A stretch of DNA of 9,683 bases from JAOTYV01 sp041557595. Lineage in GTDB: Bacteria; Pseudomonadota; Alphaproteobacteria; UBA8366. Of the stretch, positions 1-6,394 are shown in pieces. The notes under the pieces were generated by a model. It had not been told where the DNA came from. It was given only the letters and a program-made list of their open reading frames with translations, and did not search any database. Positions within the stretch are counted from its first letter, which is position 1; every line of letters starts with the position of its first letter. A program made the position numbers and the translations under genes. The stretch is from the NCBI GenBank assembly GCA_041557595.1, contig JBFFGE010000174.1, positions 1 to 9,683 of the forward strand, written 5' to 3'.

Positions 1-666
1 ACCGATGAGGTGTTCGGATCGCTCGGACCAGAGGGGTTTTTCAACGAGGACACGCCTTATGCACCACGCTCGCCGTATTCGGCGTCGAAAGCCGCATCCG
101 ATCACCTTGTATCGGCCTGGGGGGAGACCTACGGCCTGCCCGGTTCGATCGTCAACTGCACGAACAATTATGGGCCGTATCAGTTTCCCGAGAAATTTAT
201 TCCGCACATGATCATATCGGCACTCGAAGGGCGTCCGCTGCCGGTTTATGGCGACGGCAGCAACATTCGCGATTGGCTGTTCGTCGACGATCATTGCGCG
301 GCGATCGAAACGGTTCTTGAATGCGGCGTGGCCGCGCGGACTTATTGCGTCGGCGGCGAGGCCGAACGGAGCAACCTGCAAGTGGTCGAGGCGCTCGCCG
401 ACATCCTCGACGCCCTTGCCCCGGCCGCGACCGGAAAGAGCTACCGCGATTCGATCAGTTTCGTAACCGACCGGCCGGGTCATGACTGGCGCTATGCGAT
501 GGATATCGGCCGCATTTCGGACGAGTTGGGATGGCGGCCGGCACGGGACTTTTCGGAAGGTCTCCGCGAAACCGTACAATGGTATCTGGCGAATGAGGCT
601 TGGTGGCGCCCTATTCTTGCCGATGGACAGGGCGCCGACCGTCGAGGATTGGAACGAAAGCGATGA
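1..666 (+). CDS. rfbB: dTDP-glucose 4,6-dehydratase, C-terminal part (5' end outside window)
   Basis: RmlB/RfbB converts dTDP-glucose to dTDP-4-keto-6-deoxyglucose in the cytoplasm, an NAD-dependent extended-SDR reaction. The reading frame is open from base 1 and 221 residues are visible. They begin with TDEVFGS, the family's catalytic Asp-Glu segment, followed by the YSASK motif (visible residues 26-30; Tyr and Lys of YxxxK). Next come NNYGPYQFPEKFIP, typical of the dTDP-sugar binding region, then RDWLFVDDH and DRPGHDWRYAMD, both characteristic of RmlB. The family is usually about 330-350 residues, so roughly the first 120-130, including the Rossmann glycine motif, lie upstream of the window. 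The stop overlaps the ATG of rfbA by four bases (ATGA), indicating translational coupling. A related NDP-sugar dehydratase is possible but the motif set fits RmlB closely. Confidence 0.95.
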   Translation, partial: TDEVFGSLGPEGFFNEDTPYAPRSPYSASKAASDHLVSAWGETYGLPGSIVNCTNNYGPYQFPEKFIPHMIISALEGRPLPVYGDGSNIRDWLFVDDHCAAIETVLECGVAARTYCVGGEAERSNLQVVEALADILDALAPAATGKSYRDSISFVTDRPGHDWRYAMDIGRISDELGWRPARDFSEGLRETVQWYLANEAWWRPILADGQGADRRGLERKR

Positions 667-1547
667 CAACGCGTAAGGGAATTGTCTTGGCGGGCGGCAA
701 CGGGTCACGCCTCTATCCGGCGACGTTGGGCGTCAACAAGCAGCTTCTGCCAGTTTATGACAAACCGATGATCTATTACCCGTTGTCGGTCATCATGCTT
801 TCCGGCATCCGCGAAATTCTGATCATCTCGAATCCAAATGACCGCCCGATTTACGAGAAGCTTCTTGGCGATGGGGCGCGGCTAGGGCTGAAACTCAGTT
901 ATGCGGAGCAGGCGTCACCCAACGGATTGGCGGAGGCCTTTCTCATCGGCCGCGACTTTATCGCCGGTGAATCCGTCGCCATGGTTCTCGGCGACAACCT
1001 GTTTTTCGGTCACGATCTGACAACCAGCCTCGAAACCGCAGCGAGCCGGCCGCAGGGCGCAACCGTATTCGGTTATTACGTCGATAAACCGGAAGCCTAT
1101 GGCATTCTCGAGTTGGCGGCGGACGGGCAGTGTCTCGGCATCGAGGAAAAACCGGCCAATGCAAAATCCAACTGGGCGGTCACCGGCCTCTATTTCTATG
1201 ACAATGACGTTGTCGATATTGCCGCGGGCCTGGTGTCGTCTCGACGCGGCGAACTGGAAATCACCGACGTCAACAAGGTTTATCTCGAGCGCGGCGACCT
1301 GCATGTCGAATTGCTGGGCCGAGGGCTCGCCTGGTTCGATACCGGCACGCACGAAGATCTTCTCGACGCCACTCATTTCGTCAGCACGATCCAACGGCGT
1401 CAGGGGCAGTTCATCGCCTGCCTCGAGGAGATCGCCTTTAATCTCGGCTACATTTCAGCGCAGGATCTACGGGAACTTGCAAAACCATTGGCACAGACAC
1501 CGTATGGCCGATATCTGGCCGAACTTTCGAAACGGCGCAGTGTTTAA
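663..1547 (+). CDS. rfbA: glucose-1-phosphate thymidylyltransferase
   Basis: RmlA/RfbA makes dTDP-glucose from glucose-1-phosphate and dTTP, the step before RfbB. The product is 294 residues, the normal family length. The nucleotidyltransferase signature is at residues 11-20 (GGNGSRLYPA), followed by NKQLLPVYDKPMIYYPLS from residue 25. VLGDNLFFGH (residues 108-117) carries the metal-binding Asp, EEKP is at 161-164, GELEITDVN at 197-205 and WFDTGTH at 224-230. The ATG at 663 was chosen because it gives an ATGA overlap with the rfbB stop and starts the protein just before the conserved motif. An in-frame start 63 bases upstream would add unrelated residues encoded inside rfbB. The signature reads NGSRLYPATLGV where SGTRLYPLTKAV-like forms are common, a mild variation with the key Arg and Lys retained. 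No rmlC or rmlD follows directly. Confidence 0.96.
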   Translation: MTTRKGIVLAGGNGSRLYPATLGVNKQLLPVYDKPMIYYPLSVIMLSGIREILIISNPNDRPIYEKLLGDGARLGLKLSYAEQASPNGLAEAFLIGRDFIAGESVAMVLGDNLFFGHDLTTSLETAASRPQGATVFGYYVDKPEAYGILELAADGQCLGIEEKPANAKSNWAVTGLYFYDNDVVDIAAGLVSSRRGELEITDVNKVYLERGDLHVELLGRGLAWFDTGTHEDLLDATHFVSTIQRRQGQFIACLEEIAFNLGYISAQDLRELAKPLAQTPYGRYLAELSKRRSV

Positions 1548-1573
1548 ACGAGGCAATCGGGCTAGATGTTGAT

Positions 1574-1578
1574 GAGGA
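1574..1578 (+). promoter_or_regulatory. probable Shine-Dalgarno site deciding the start of the PhyH gene
   Basis: GAGGA lies directly against an ATG at 1579 (no spacer) and 12 bases before a second in-frame ATG at 1591. The zero-spacer position cannot normally serve 1579. A shorter GGA at 1581-1583 also sits 7 bases before 1591. Both favour 1591 as the start, although the difference is only four residues. Confidence 0.4.
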
Positions 1579-1590
1579 ATGGACATCGTC

Positions 1591-2433
1591 ATGTCAAACC
1601 AGAACCAAATTGATCGAGTTACGCTCAACGACATTACCGTCGAGGCCGCCTCGGCAAACGCCGCGGCAATCGTGTCCTTGCTGGAACGATACGGCGTCGC
1701 GGTCGTACCGGGCTGGGTCGACGGCGAAACGACTGCGGGGCTTTGCTCGGAGCAGGATTACATGTGTGCCCACGAGGTGCCGGGGGTAGACATGGATCAT
1801 CCGGCGAAGGGCGGTCGTGTCATCCGTCTCCGCCGGGAGCGGATCGATCCGGGAATTATGCCGGCGACGGCTGCTGTCTTCGGCAGTTCCTTGTTGGCGG
1901 AGATCAGCGAAGGCTATCTGCATGCGCCCTACATTCTCAACCGTGAAATTTTCGTCAGCGACCACGGTTGGGACGACACACCGATTTTGCCGCTGCATTA
2001 CGATCAGCTCCAATGTCTGAAATTCTACGTTTATCTGGCGGACACCACGGAACAGGATGGCGCCTTCACGGCCGTCCCGGGTTCGCATCTCTTCGTGCGG
2101 TCTTTGCGCGAACACTATCTCTCGCGCGGCATGCCGACCCGGGCCTTGCCGAACCGTGAGATCCCGGACAGTTTGCCGGACGCGATTCCGATCACCGGCG
2201 TGGCGGGCACGCTGATCGTATTCGACACCGATGCCTATCATATGGGCGGCACCGTCGCCGAGGGACACCGGCGGCGCGTCATGCGTGGGCACACCCGGAA
2301 GCTTCCGATGGAGATCCACGGAGCCAGGCGCTTTAGCCGGCAGTGGGTACGGGAGCATCCGTTTAATCCCACAACGGCGATGCGACGGGGTTTGGATCGG
2401 TTGACCGGTTCCAATCCGCCTTCGCTCACCTAA
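1591..2433 (+). CDS. phytanoyl-CoA dioxygenase (PhyH)-family Fe(II)/2-oxoglutarate oxygenase
   Basis: This is a predicted cytoplasmic non-heme iron oxygenase of 280 residues. The PhyH-family core is visible: PLHYDQ at residues 134-140 supplies the iron-binding His136-x-Asp138 pair, and DGAFTAVPGSH at 156-166 is the usual Gly/Pro-Gly-Ser-His turn. DAYHMGG at 214-220 supplies the distal His217, and the arginines at 227-229 are placed to bind 2-oxoglutarate. N-terminal text such as RYGVAVVPGWVD (residues 33-44) also matches the family's opening strand. All metal ligands are present, so it is probably active. Members of the family hydroxylate or otherwise oxidise diverse small molecules; the substrate cannot be read from sequence. 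It lies 43 bases after rfbA and 36 before the MBOAT gene, so a role in modifying a sugar, lipid carrier or glycan substituent is inferred from context only. An alternative start is the ATG at 1579 (four extra residues). Confidence 0.87.
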   Translation: MSNQNQIDRVTLNDITVEAASANAAAIVSLLERYGVAVVPGWVDGETTAGLCSEQDYMCAHEVPGVDMDHPAKGGRVIRLRRERIDPGIMPATAAVFGSSLLAEISEGYLHAPYILNREIFVSDHGWDDTPILPLHYDQLQCLKFYVYLADTTEQDGAFTAVPGSHLFVRSLREHYLSRGMPTRALPNREIPDSLPDAIPITGVAGTLIVFDTDAYHMGGTVAEGHRRRVMRGHTRKLPMEIHGARRFSRQWVREHPFNPTTAMRRGLDRLTGSNPPSLT

Positions 2434-2454
2434 TGGCAACCGGCGACGGAATCC

Positions 2455-2467
2455 TGCGCCTGGCGCA
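2455..2467 (+). repeat. short perfect palindrome just upstream of the MBOAT start
   Basis: TGCGCC-T-GGCGCA is a 13-base interrupted palindrome with six-base arms. It ends two bases before the MBOAT ATG, where a ribosome-binding site would normally sit. As RNA it could form a short stem (TGCG/CGCA with a five-base loop). Its small size means it may be chance in GC-rich DNA. Confidence 0.3.
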
Positions 2468-2469
2468 CC

Positions 2470-4011
2470 ATGCTGTTTAATTCGACGGTCTTTATATTTC
2501 TGTTCCTGCCGCCGGTCATGGGGCTCGCCTGGTGGCTGGCTCGGCGCTCGCCGGTCGCGTATTTCGGGTTTCTGTTTATTGCGTCTTGCGTCTTTTACTC
2601 CTGGTGGCGGTTCGATTGGATCTTCGTTCTCCTTGCCTCGATCACGGTAAATTATGCGTTGGGCAGTCTGCTCTTCGTATCCTCGAAGGCGCGAAAACGG
2701 GTGTTGCTGATCGTCGGTGTTGCCTTCAACCTGCTGCTGCTGGGCTATTTCAAATATATCGATTTCGCAATCGGGACGATCAACGACATCGCGGACAGTT
2801 CAATTCTGGGCTTGGCGGTGGCGCTGCCGATCGGCATTTCATTCTTCACGTTCCAGCAGATCGCGTATCTGGTCGATATTTCGCGCGGCCTCGAACGGGA
2901 CCGGAATTTTCTGCGGTATGCGGTCTTCGTCAGTTTCTTTCCGCAACTGATCGCGGGGCCGATCGTCCATCATGCGGAAATGATGCCGCAATTCCGGCGA
3001 CCGCGGGTGACCTTGTCCGATGTGGAAATCGGGCTAACCTTTTTTGCCGCCGGATTGTTCAAGAAGATCGTTATCGCAGATTCGGTCGCGCCCTATGCCG
3101 ACCCGGTGTTCTTGGCGGCGGTACAAGGGTCGGGTGTGTCGATGATCGAGGCGTGGTTCGGTGCGTTGGCCTATACCTTCCAGCTTTATTTCGATTTTTC
3201 GGCCTATTCCGATATGGCGGTCGGCATCGCGCGCCTGTTTGGGATTCGACTGCCGGAGAATTTTCGGTCTCCGTACAAAGCACTGAACATAATAGAGTTC
3301 TGGCGTCGATGGCATATAACGCTGTCTCGGTTTCTCCGCGATTATCTCTATTTCGCATTGGGTGGCAACCGTAAGGGAGAGGTCCGGCGCTGGGTAAACC
3401 TCATGATGACGATGCTGCTCGGCGGTCTTTGGCACGGCGCCGGTTGGACATTCGTCTTATGGGGCGGTCTGCATGGATTGTACCTAGTGATCAATCACGC
3501 ATGGCGTCATTTCACTCGGCATTGGGAGAAGTCCAACGTGGCGTGGCGTATCTTCGGTCACCTGTTGACCTTTACGGCGGTCGTTGCCGGTTGGGTCGTC
3601 TTCCGCGCTACCGACTTGGATTCTGCGGCCTATATGCTCGGCGTCATGTTCGGGGCCGATGGGTTCGGGCTCACGCAAGGTGCGATTGCGGCACTCGGCT
3701 ATCTGGGCGATGCGCTGGTTTCGGCGGGCGTCGTGCACGTCGATCCGACCGCGTTGGCCCTGACGACGGGTATCAATGAAGCGCTGCTTCTGCTGCTCCT
3801 CCTTGCGACCGTTTGGTTCGCGCCGACGATGCAGGAACTGCTCGCAAATCGAAACCCGCTCATCGCATCGCAAACGCTTCCGCCGCTGGAATGCCCGCGC
3901 CTGATGCGTTGGGCCCATCCGGCTTTGGTCGGCGCGGCGGTTGCCGTCTGCCTTCTCGTGTCCATTGGATCGATCAGTGAAGATTCGCCGTTTCTTTATT
4001 TCCAATTTTAG
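2470..4011 (+). CDS. MBOAT-family O-acyltransferase, AlgI-like
   Basis: This is a polytopic inner-membrane protein of 513 residues related to alginate O-acetylation protein AlgI. Such proteins pass an acyl group, usually acetyl, across the membrane for O-acetylation of a polysaccharide. The N-terminus MLFNSTVFIFLFLPPV is typical of the family and fixes the start. Further landmarks are GISFFTFQQIAYLVDISRG (122-140), FFPQLIAGPIV (156-166), QLYFDFSAYSDMAVGIA (238-254), ENFRSPYKALNIIEFWRRWH (263-282) and GGLWHGAGWTFVLWGGLHG (318-336). His282 and His322 are the two conserved MBOAT histidines, His322 being the expected catalytic one. The end, SPFLYFQF, is also typical. Hydrophobic segments span most of the chain, including residues 5-25, 30-70, 78-97, 365-380 and 437-452. 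The last 35 bases overlap the SGNH-like gene, supporting a working pair. Polysaccharide O-acetylation is inferred; the acceptor is unknown. No good Shine-Dalgarno is seen before the ATG. Confidence 0.93.
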   Translation: MLFNSTVFIFLFLPPVMGLAWWLARRSPVAYFGFLFIASCVFYSWWRFDWIFVLLASITVNYALGSLLFVSSKARKRVLLIVGVAFNLLLLGYFKYIDFAIGTINDIADSSILGLAVALPIGISFFTFQQIAYLVDISRGLERDRNFLRYAVFVSFFPQLIAGPIVHHAEMMPQFRRPRVTLSDVEIGLTFFAAGLFKKIVIADSVAPYADPVFLAAVQGSGVSMIEAWFGALAYTFQLYFDFSAYSDMAVGIARLFGIRLPENFRSPYKALNIIEFWRRWHITLSRFLRDYLYFALGGNRKGEVRRWVNLMMTMLLGGLWHGAGWTFVLWGGLHGLYLVINHAWRHFTRHWEKSNVAWRIFGHLLTFTAVVAGWVVFRATDLDSAAYMLGVMFGADGFGLTQGAIAALGYLGDALVSAGVVHVDPTALALTTGINEALLLLLLLATVWFAPTMQELLANRNPLIASQTLPPLECPRLMRWAHPALVGAAVAVCLLVSIGSISEDSPFLYFQF

Positions 4012-5155
4012 CCGGGTTGACGGGGGCGGCCGAAAACCGCAGCCGAAGGCGTTTGTTGTCTGCTTCGCCTGGGTCTTCGGCGGCGGGCTCGCGCTTCTGG
4101 TGGCGGTCAACTATTGGGCCGATACCGCAAATGTCTTTCATCGGAAGCTCGATGCGGCGGATCGTGCGGCCGAGATTTTGGCCGCCGGTCGAAATCTCGG
4201 CATGGCGAGAAATTTGGACGACCGCCTCGTTCAGCGAGAATATTTACAACGCCTCGAGCGCACGCCCGAGGTGATATCTCTTGGGTCGAGCCGGAGCCGA
4301 GAGATATCGGCCGCCGTAGCGCCCCCAAACCTGCGGTTCTTCAACCATGGCGTCAACGGCGGCGGCCTGGAGGACGTTGTCGCGGTGCTCGGCCTTTACA
4401 TGCAGCGGCGGGCGCTTCCGGCATTGATCATTTGGTCGGTCGATCCGTGGGTTTTCAATCCGCAGTTTTCCGACCCTCGTTGGCGGAGCCTGGCCGACTC
4501 ATATCAATTTGCCGCGGCGAAGATCGGGATCGACCGAAAGCAGCAATCGCCGGCGGATCGCCTGAAGGATATCGGGGTTCGCGCCGAGCTATTGCTGCGG
4601 CTGGATTCCGCGATCGAAATCATCGGGAATTTCATCGACGGCAAGGGTCCGCATCAGATGCTGGCGCAGAAAGTGAAGGCGGTCGACGGCGATACTTGGG
4701 ACCGGCTGCTTGTTTACAGCGACGGATCGTTCCGATGGGGTCCGTCCATTTTGCAGCGTACCGCCGATGAAGTTGCGCGCTACGGCAGGGAGGCGGCCGA
4801 AAAAGGATTGCTGCGCTCGATCCATGATTATCGCCAGCTCGATCCGAACGCTCAGGAAATATTCGAAAAGATCGTTCAATTCCTGGGCGCGAATGGCGTT
4901 CAACTCGTGCTCTTCCTGCCGCCGTACCAGCCCGATGCCTACAGCGGCATGCAAGCCCGCGGCGGGTATCAGGGCGTCGGTCGAACGGAAAATTGGTTGC
5001 GTGCGATTGCGCGGCGGCGCGGAATCCCATTGCTCGGATCATACGATCCGAAACGGGCGGGGTGCGGTCGTGGCGATTTCGTCGACGCCCATCACCCGCG
5101 CCGGCGATGCATCAATCGGATATTAGGCCCAGTGGCGACCCGGTTCGGGCGCTGA
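3977..5155 (+). CDS. membrane-anchored SGNH/AlgJ-like protein, probable partner of the MBOAT acyltransferase
   Basis: The 392-residue product has a basic N-terminus, one hydrophobic segment at about residues 25-45 and a long soluble domain, probably periplasmic. VISLGSSRSREI (99-110) resembles SGNH block I, with Ser104 or Ser105 as nucleophile. DFVDAHHP (367-374) supplies the Asp370-x-x-His373 pair near the C-terminus. Together they match the catalytic layout of SGNH hydrolase-like proteins paired with MBOAT enzymes (AlgJ/AlgX, DltD-like and DUF1574-type). In such pairs the MBOAT protein exports the acyl group and the SGNH partner transfers it to the glycan. There is no ATG in the right place. 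GTG at 3977, inside the MBOAT gene, gives a sensible positively charged leader before the membrane segment and a 35-base overlap. TTG at 3941 would add 12 residues. The acyl-transfer role is inferred from motifs and neighbour; hydrolase (deacylase) activity is the main alternative. Confidence 0.82.
   Translation: MKIRRFFISNFSRVDGGGRKPQPKAFVVCFAWVFGGGLALLVAVNYWADTANVFHRKLDAADRAAEILAAGRNLGMARNLDDRLVQREYLQRLERTPEVISLGSSRSREISAAVAPPNLRFFNHGVNGGGLEDVVAVLGLYMQRRALPALIIWSVDPWVFNPQFSDPRWRSLADSYQFAAAKIGIDRKQQSPADRLKDIGVRAELLLRLDSAIEIIGNFIDGKGPHQMLAQKVKAVDGDTWDRLLVYSDGSFRWGPSILQRTADEVARYGREAAEKGLLRSIHDYRQLDPNAQEIFEKIVQFLGANGVQLVLFLPPYQPDAYSGMQARGGYQGVGRTENWLRAIARRRGIPLLGSYDPKRAGCGRGDFVDAHHPRRRCINRILGPVATRFGR
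4273..4308 (+). repeat. inverted repeat inside the SGNH-like gene
   Basis: GATATCTCT at 4273-4281 is repeated in inverted form at 4300-4308. Continuing inward the pairing extends through one G-U and two G-C pairs, giving a 12-pair stem around a 12-base loop. It lies over the codons for the LGSSRSREI nucleophile motif. It may only reflect codon choice, since a nine-base inverted match at this spacing is expected about once by chance in a window this size. Confidence 0.35.
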
Positions 5156-5161
5156 TCGAAA

Positions 5162-6394
5162 ATGAACGAATACTCGACGAACGAGTCTCTCACCCCAGGG
5201 CGACCTGAACGCGATTTGGAACACCCCTTGGTGGTCGGCGTCCAGATCCTGGACCATGACGCCTGGATGGGTGGGACCATCTACGTTCGAAACCTTATCT
5301 ATGCACTGGACGCGGTCGACCCGGCGGAGCGTCCGTCGGTTCAATTGATTGGTTGGGAACATGCCCGCGAAACGCTGGTAAATGAACTGGCTAGTTTCGA
5401 TTTCGTCGAGACGCCCAAATCCCGGACAACACTGACGTCGCGCGCCGGCCGTGCGGCACGCCGGCTTTATCGGGGGGTCACCGGAACGCCGGCGCCAGGT
5501 CCCTTCGACGGCGTCGACATTCTATTTCCGTCGCTGCATACCGAAGCTTCCGGCAATGCCAAACAGTTGTTTTGGATCCCGGATTTTCAACACGAGCACA
5601 TGCCGGAATTATTCTCGGCGGACGATCTTGCCGCTCGGCGCGCGAAGGATGCCGCGATCGCCGATGCAGGGGGGCATTTGGTGCTGAGCAGTCATATGGC
5701 GCTGGACGATTTCCGCCGCTTTTATCCCGGCTCGCGCACTGTTCCGCACGTATGGTCCTTCTGTACGACCCTGACCGAGCATGAGCGGAACGGCCGCGAC
5801 CCGCAGGACGTCTACGGACTGCCGGGAAAATACCTCTACATCCCGAACCAGTTTTGGGCGCACAAGAACCATATGACAGCCTTTCAGGCGATCCGGGCAC
5901 TGTCGGACAAAGGAATTGAAATAGACGTGGTCTGCACCGGTTATGAGGCGGATTCCCGGAACCGCGACCACGTGACCGGCCTGAAGCGTTTCATTGCGGA
6001 GGCCGGGCTGACCGAGCGCGTTCGCTTCCTCGGCTTGGTGCCGCGCAACGATCAGATTGAGATATTCCGGCATGCCGCGGCAGTGCTGCAGCCGTCCTTG
6101 TTCGAAGGGTGGAGCACCGTGGTGGAGGACGCCAAGGCGGTCGGCCGCCCGGTCATCGCGTCCGATTTTCCCGTTCACAAAGAACAGCTCGGCGACAGCG
6201 GGCATTTCTTTCCCGGACGGGATGCGGATGCGCTTGCCGCGCTTTTGGAAGGCCTCTGGCCGCGGTTGCGGGAAGGACCCGATCCCACTGCCGAGGATGG
6301 GGCTGCGGCGGCCGGCATGCGTCGGCGCGCGGAAGCGGCGCGCGCCTTTCTCGATATCGCGCGGCAAATGTGCGTCCCGGCCGTGGCGCCATGA
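5162..6394 (+). CDS. glycosyltransferase, GT4-like (GT-B fold)
   Basis: This predicted cytoplasmic or membrane-associated retaining glycosyltransferase has 410 residues. The C-terminal half carries the donor-binding domain: KYLYIPNQFWAHKNH (223-237), VRFLGLVPRNDQIEIFRHA (287-305), then PSLFEGWSTVVEDAKAVGRPVIASD from residue 311. Glu315 and Glu322 form the acidic pair of the motif, here six residues apart rather than the classical seven, a variant I recall in related GT4 proteins. The N-terminal half has a GT-B-type WMGGTIYVRNL segment (35-45) that fits the glycine-rich start of the acceptor domain, and IPDFQHEHMPELF (139-151), common in this group. The gene starts six bases after the SGNH stop and its own stop overlaps the next gene as ATGA, so it is translated in series with both. 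The role would be adding one sugar to the lipid-linked glycan; donor and linkage are not predictable. Confidence 0.92.
   Translation: MNEYSTNESLTPGRPERDLEHPLVVGVQILDHDAWMGGTIYVRNLIYALDAVDPAERPSVQLIGWEHARETLVNELASFDFVETPKSRTTLTSRAGRAARRLYRGVTGTPAPGPFDGVDILFPSLHTEASGNAKQLFWIPDFQHEHMPELFSADDLAARRAKDAAIADAGGHLVLSSHMALDDFRRFYPGSRTVPHVWSFCTTLTEHERNGRDPQDVYGLPGKYLYIPNQFWAHKNHMTAFQAIRALSDKGIEIDVVCTGYEADSRNRDHVTGLKRFIAEAGLTERVRFLGLVPRNDQIEIFRHAAAVLQPSLFEGWSTVVEDAKAVGRPVIASDFPVHKEQLGDSGHFFPGRDADALAALLEGLWPRLREGPDPTAEDGAAAAGMRRRAEAARAFLDIARQMCVPAVAP

Noticed and set aside
600..662. Upstream in-frame extension of rfbA
   Set aside because: It would add 21 residues encoded inside rfbB with no match to the family N-terminus; the ATGA overlap at 663 is the natural start.
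1548..1590. Possible terminator or promoter between rfbA and the PhyH gene
   Set aside because: No stable stem followed by a T-run and no convincing -35/-10 pair is visible in the 43 bases.
1594..2439. 281-codon open frame on the minus strand, almost exactly opposite the PhyH gene
   Set aside because: The plus-strand frame has clear family motifs with intact metal ligands. The antisense product is rich in Arg and shows no recognisable domain, as expected of GC-rich codon shadowing.
2532..3374. 280-codon plus-strand open frame inside the MBOAT gene
   Set aside because: It is out of frame with a strongly supported MBOAT protein and gives an Arg/Gly-rich product with no motifs.
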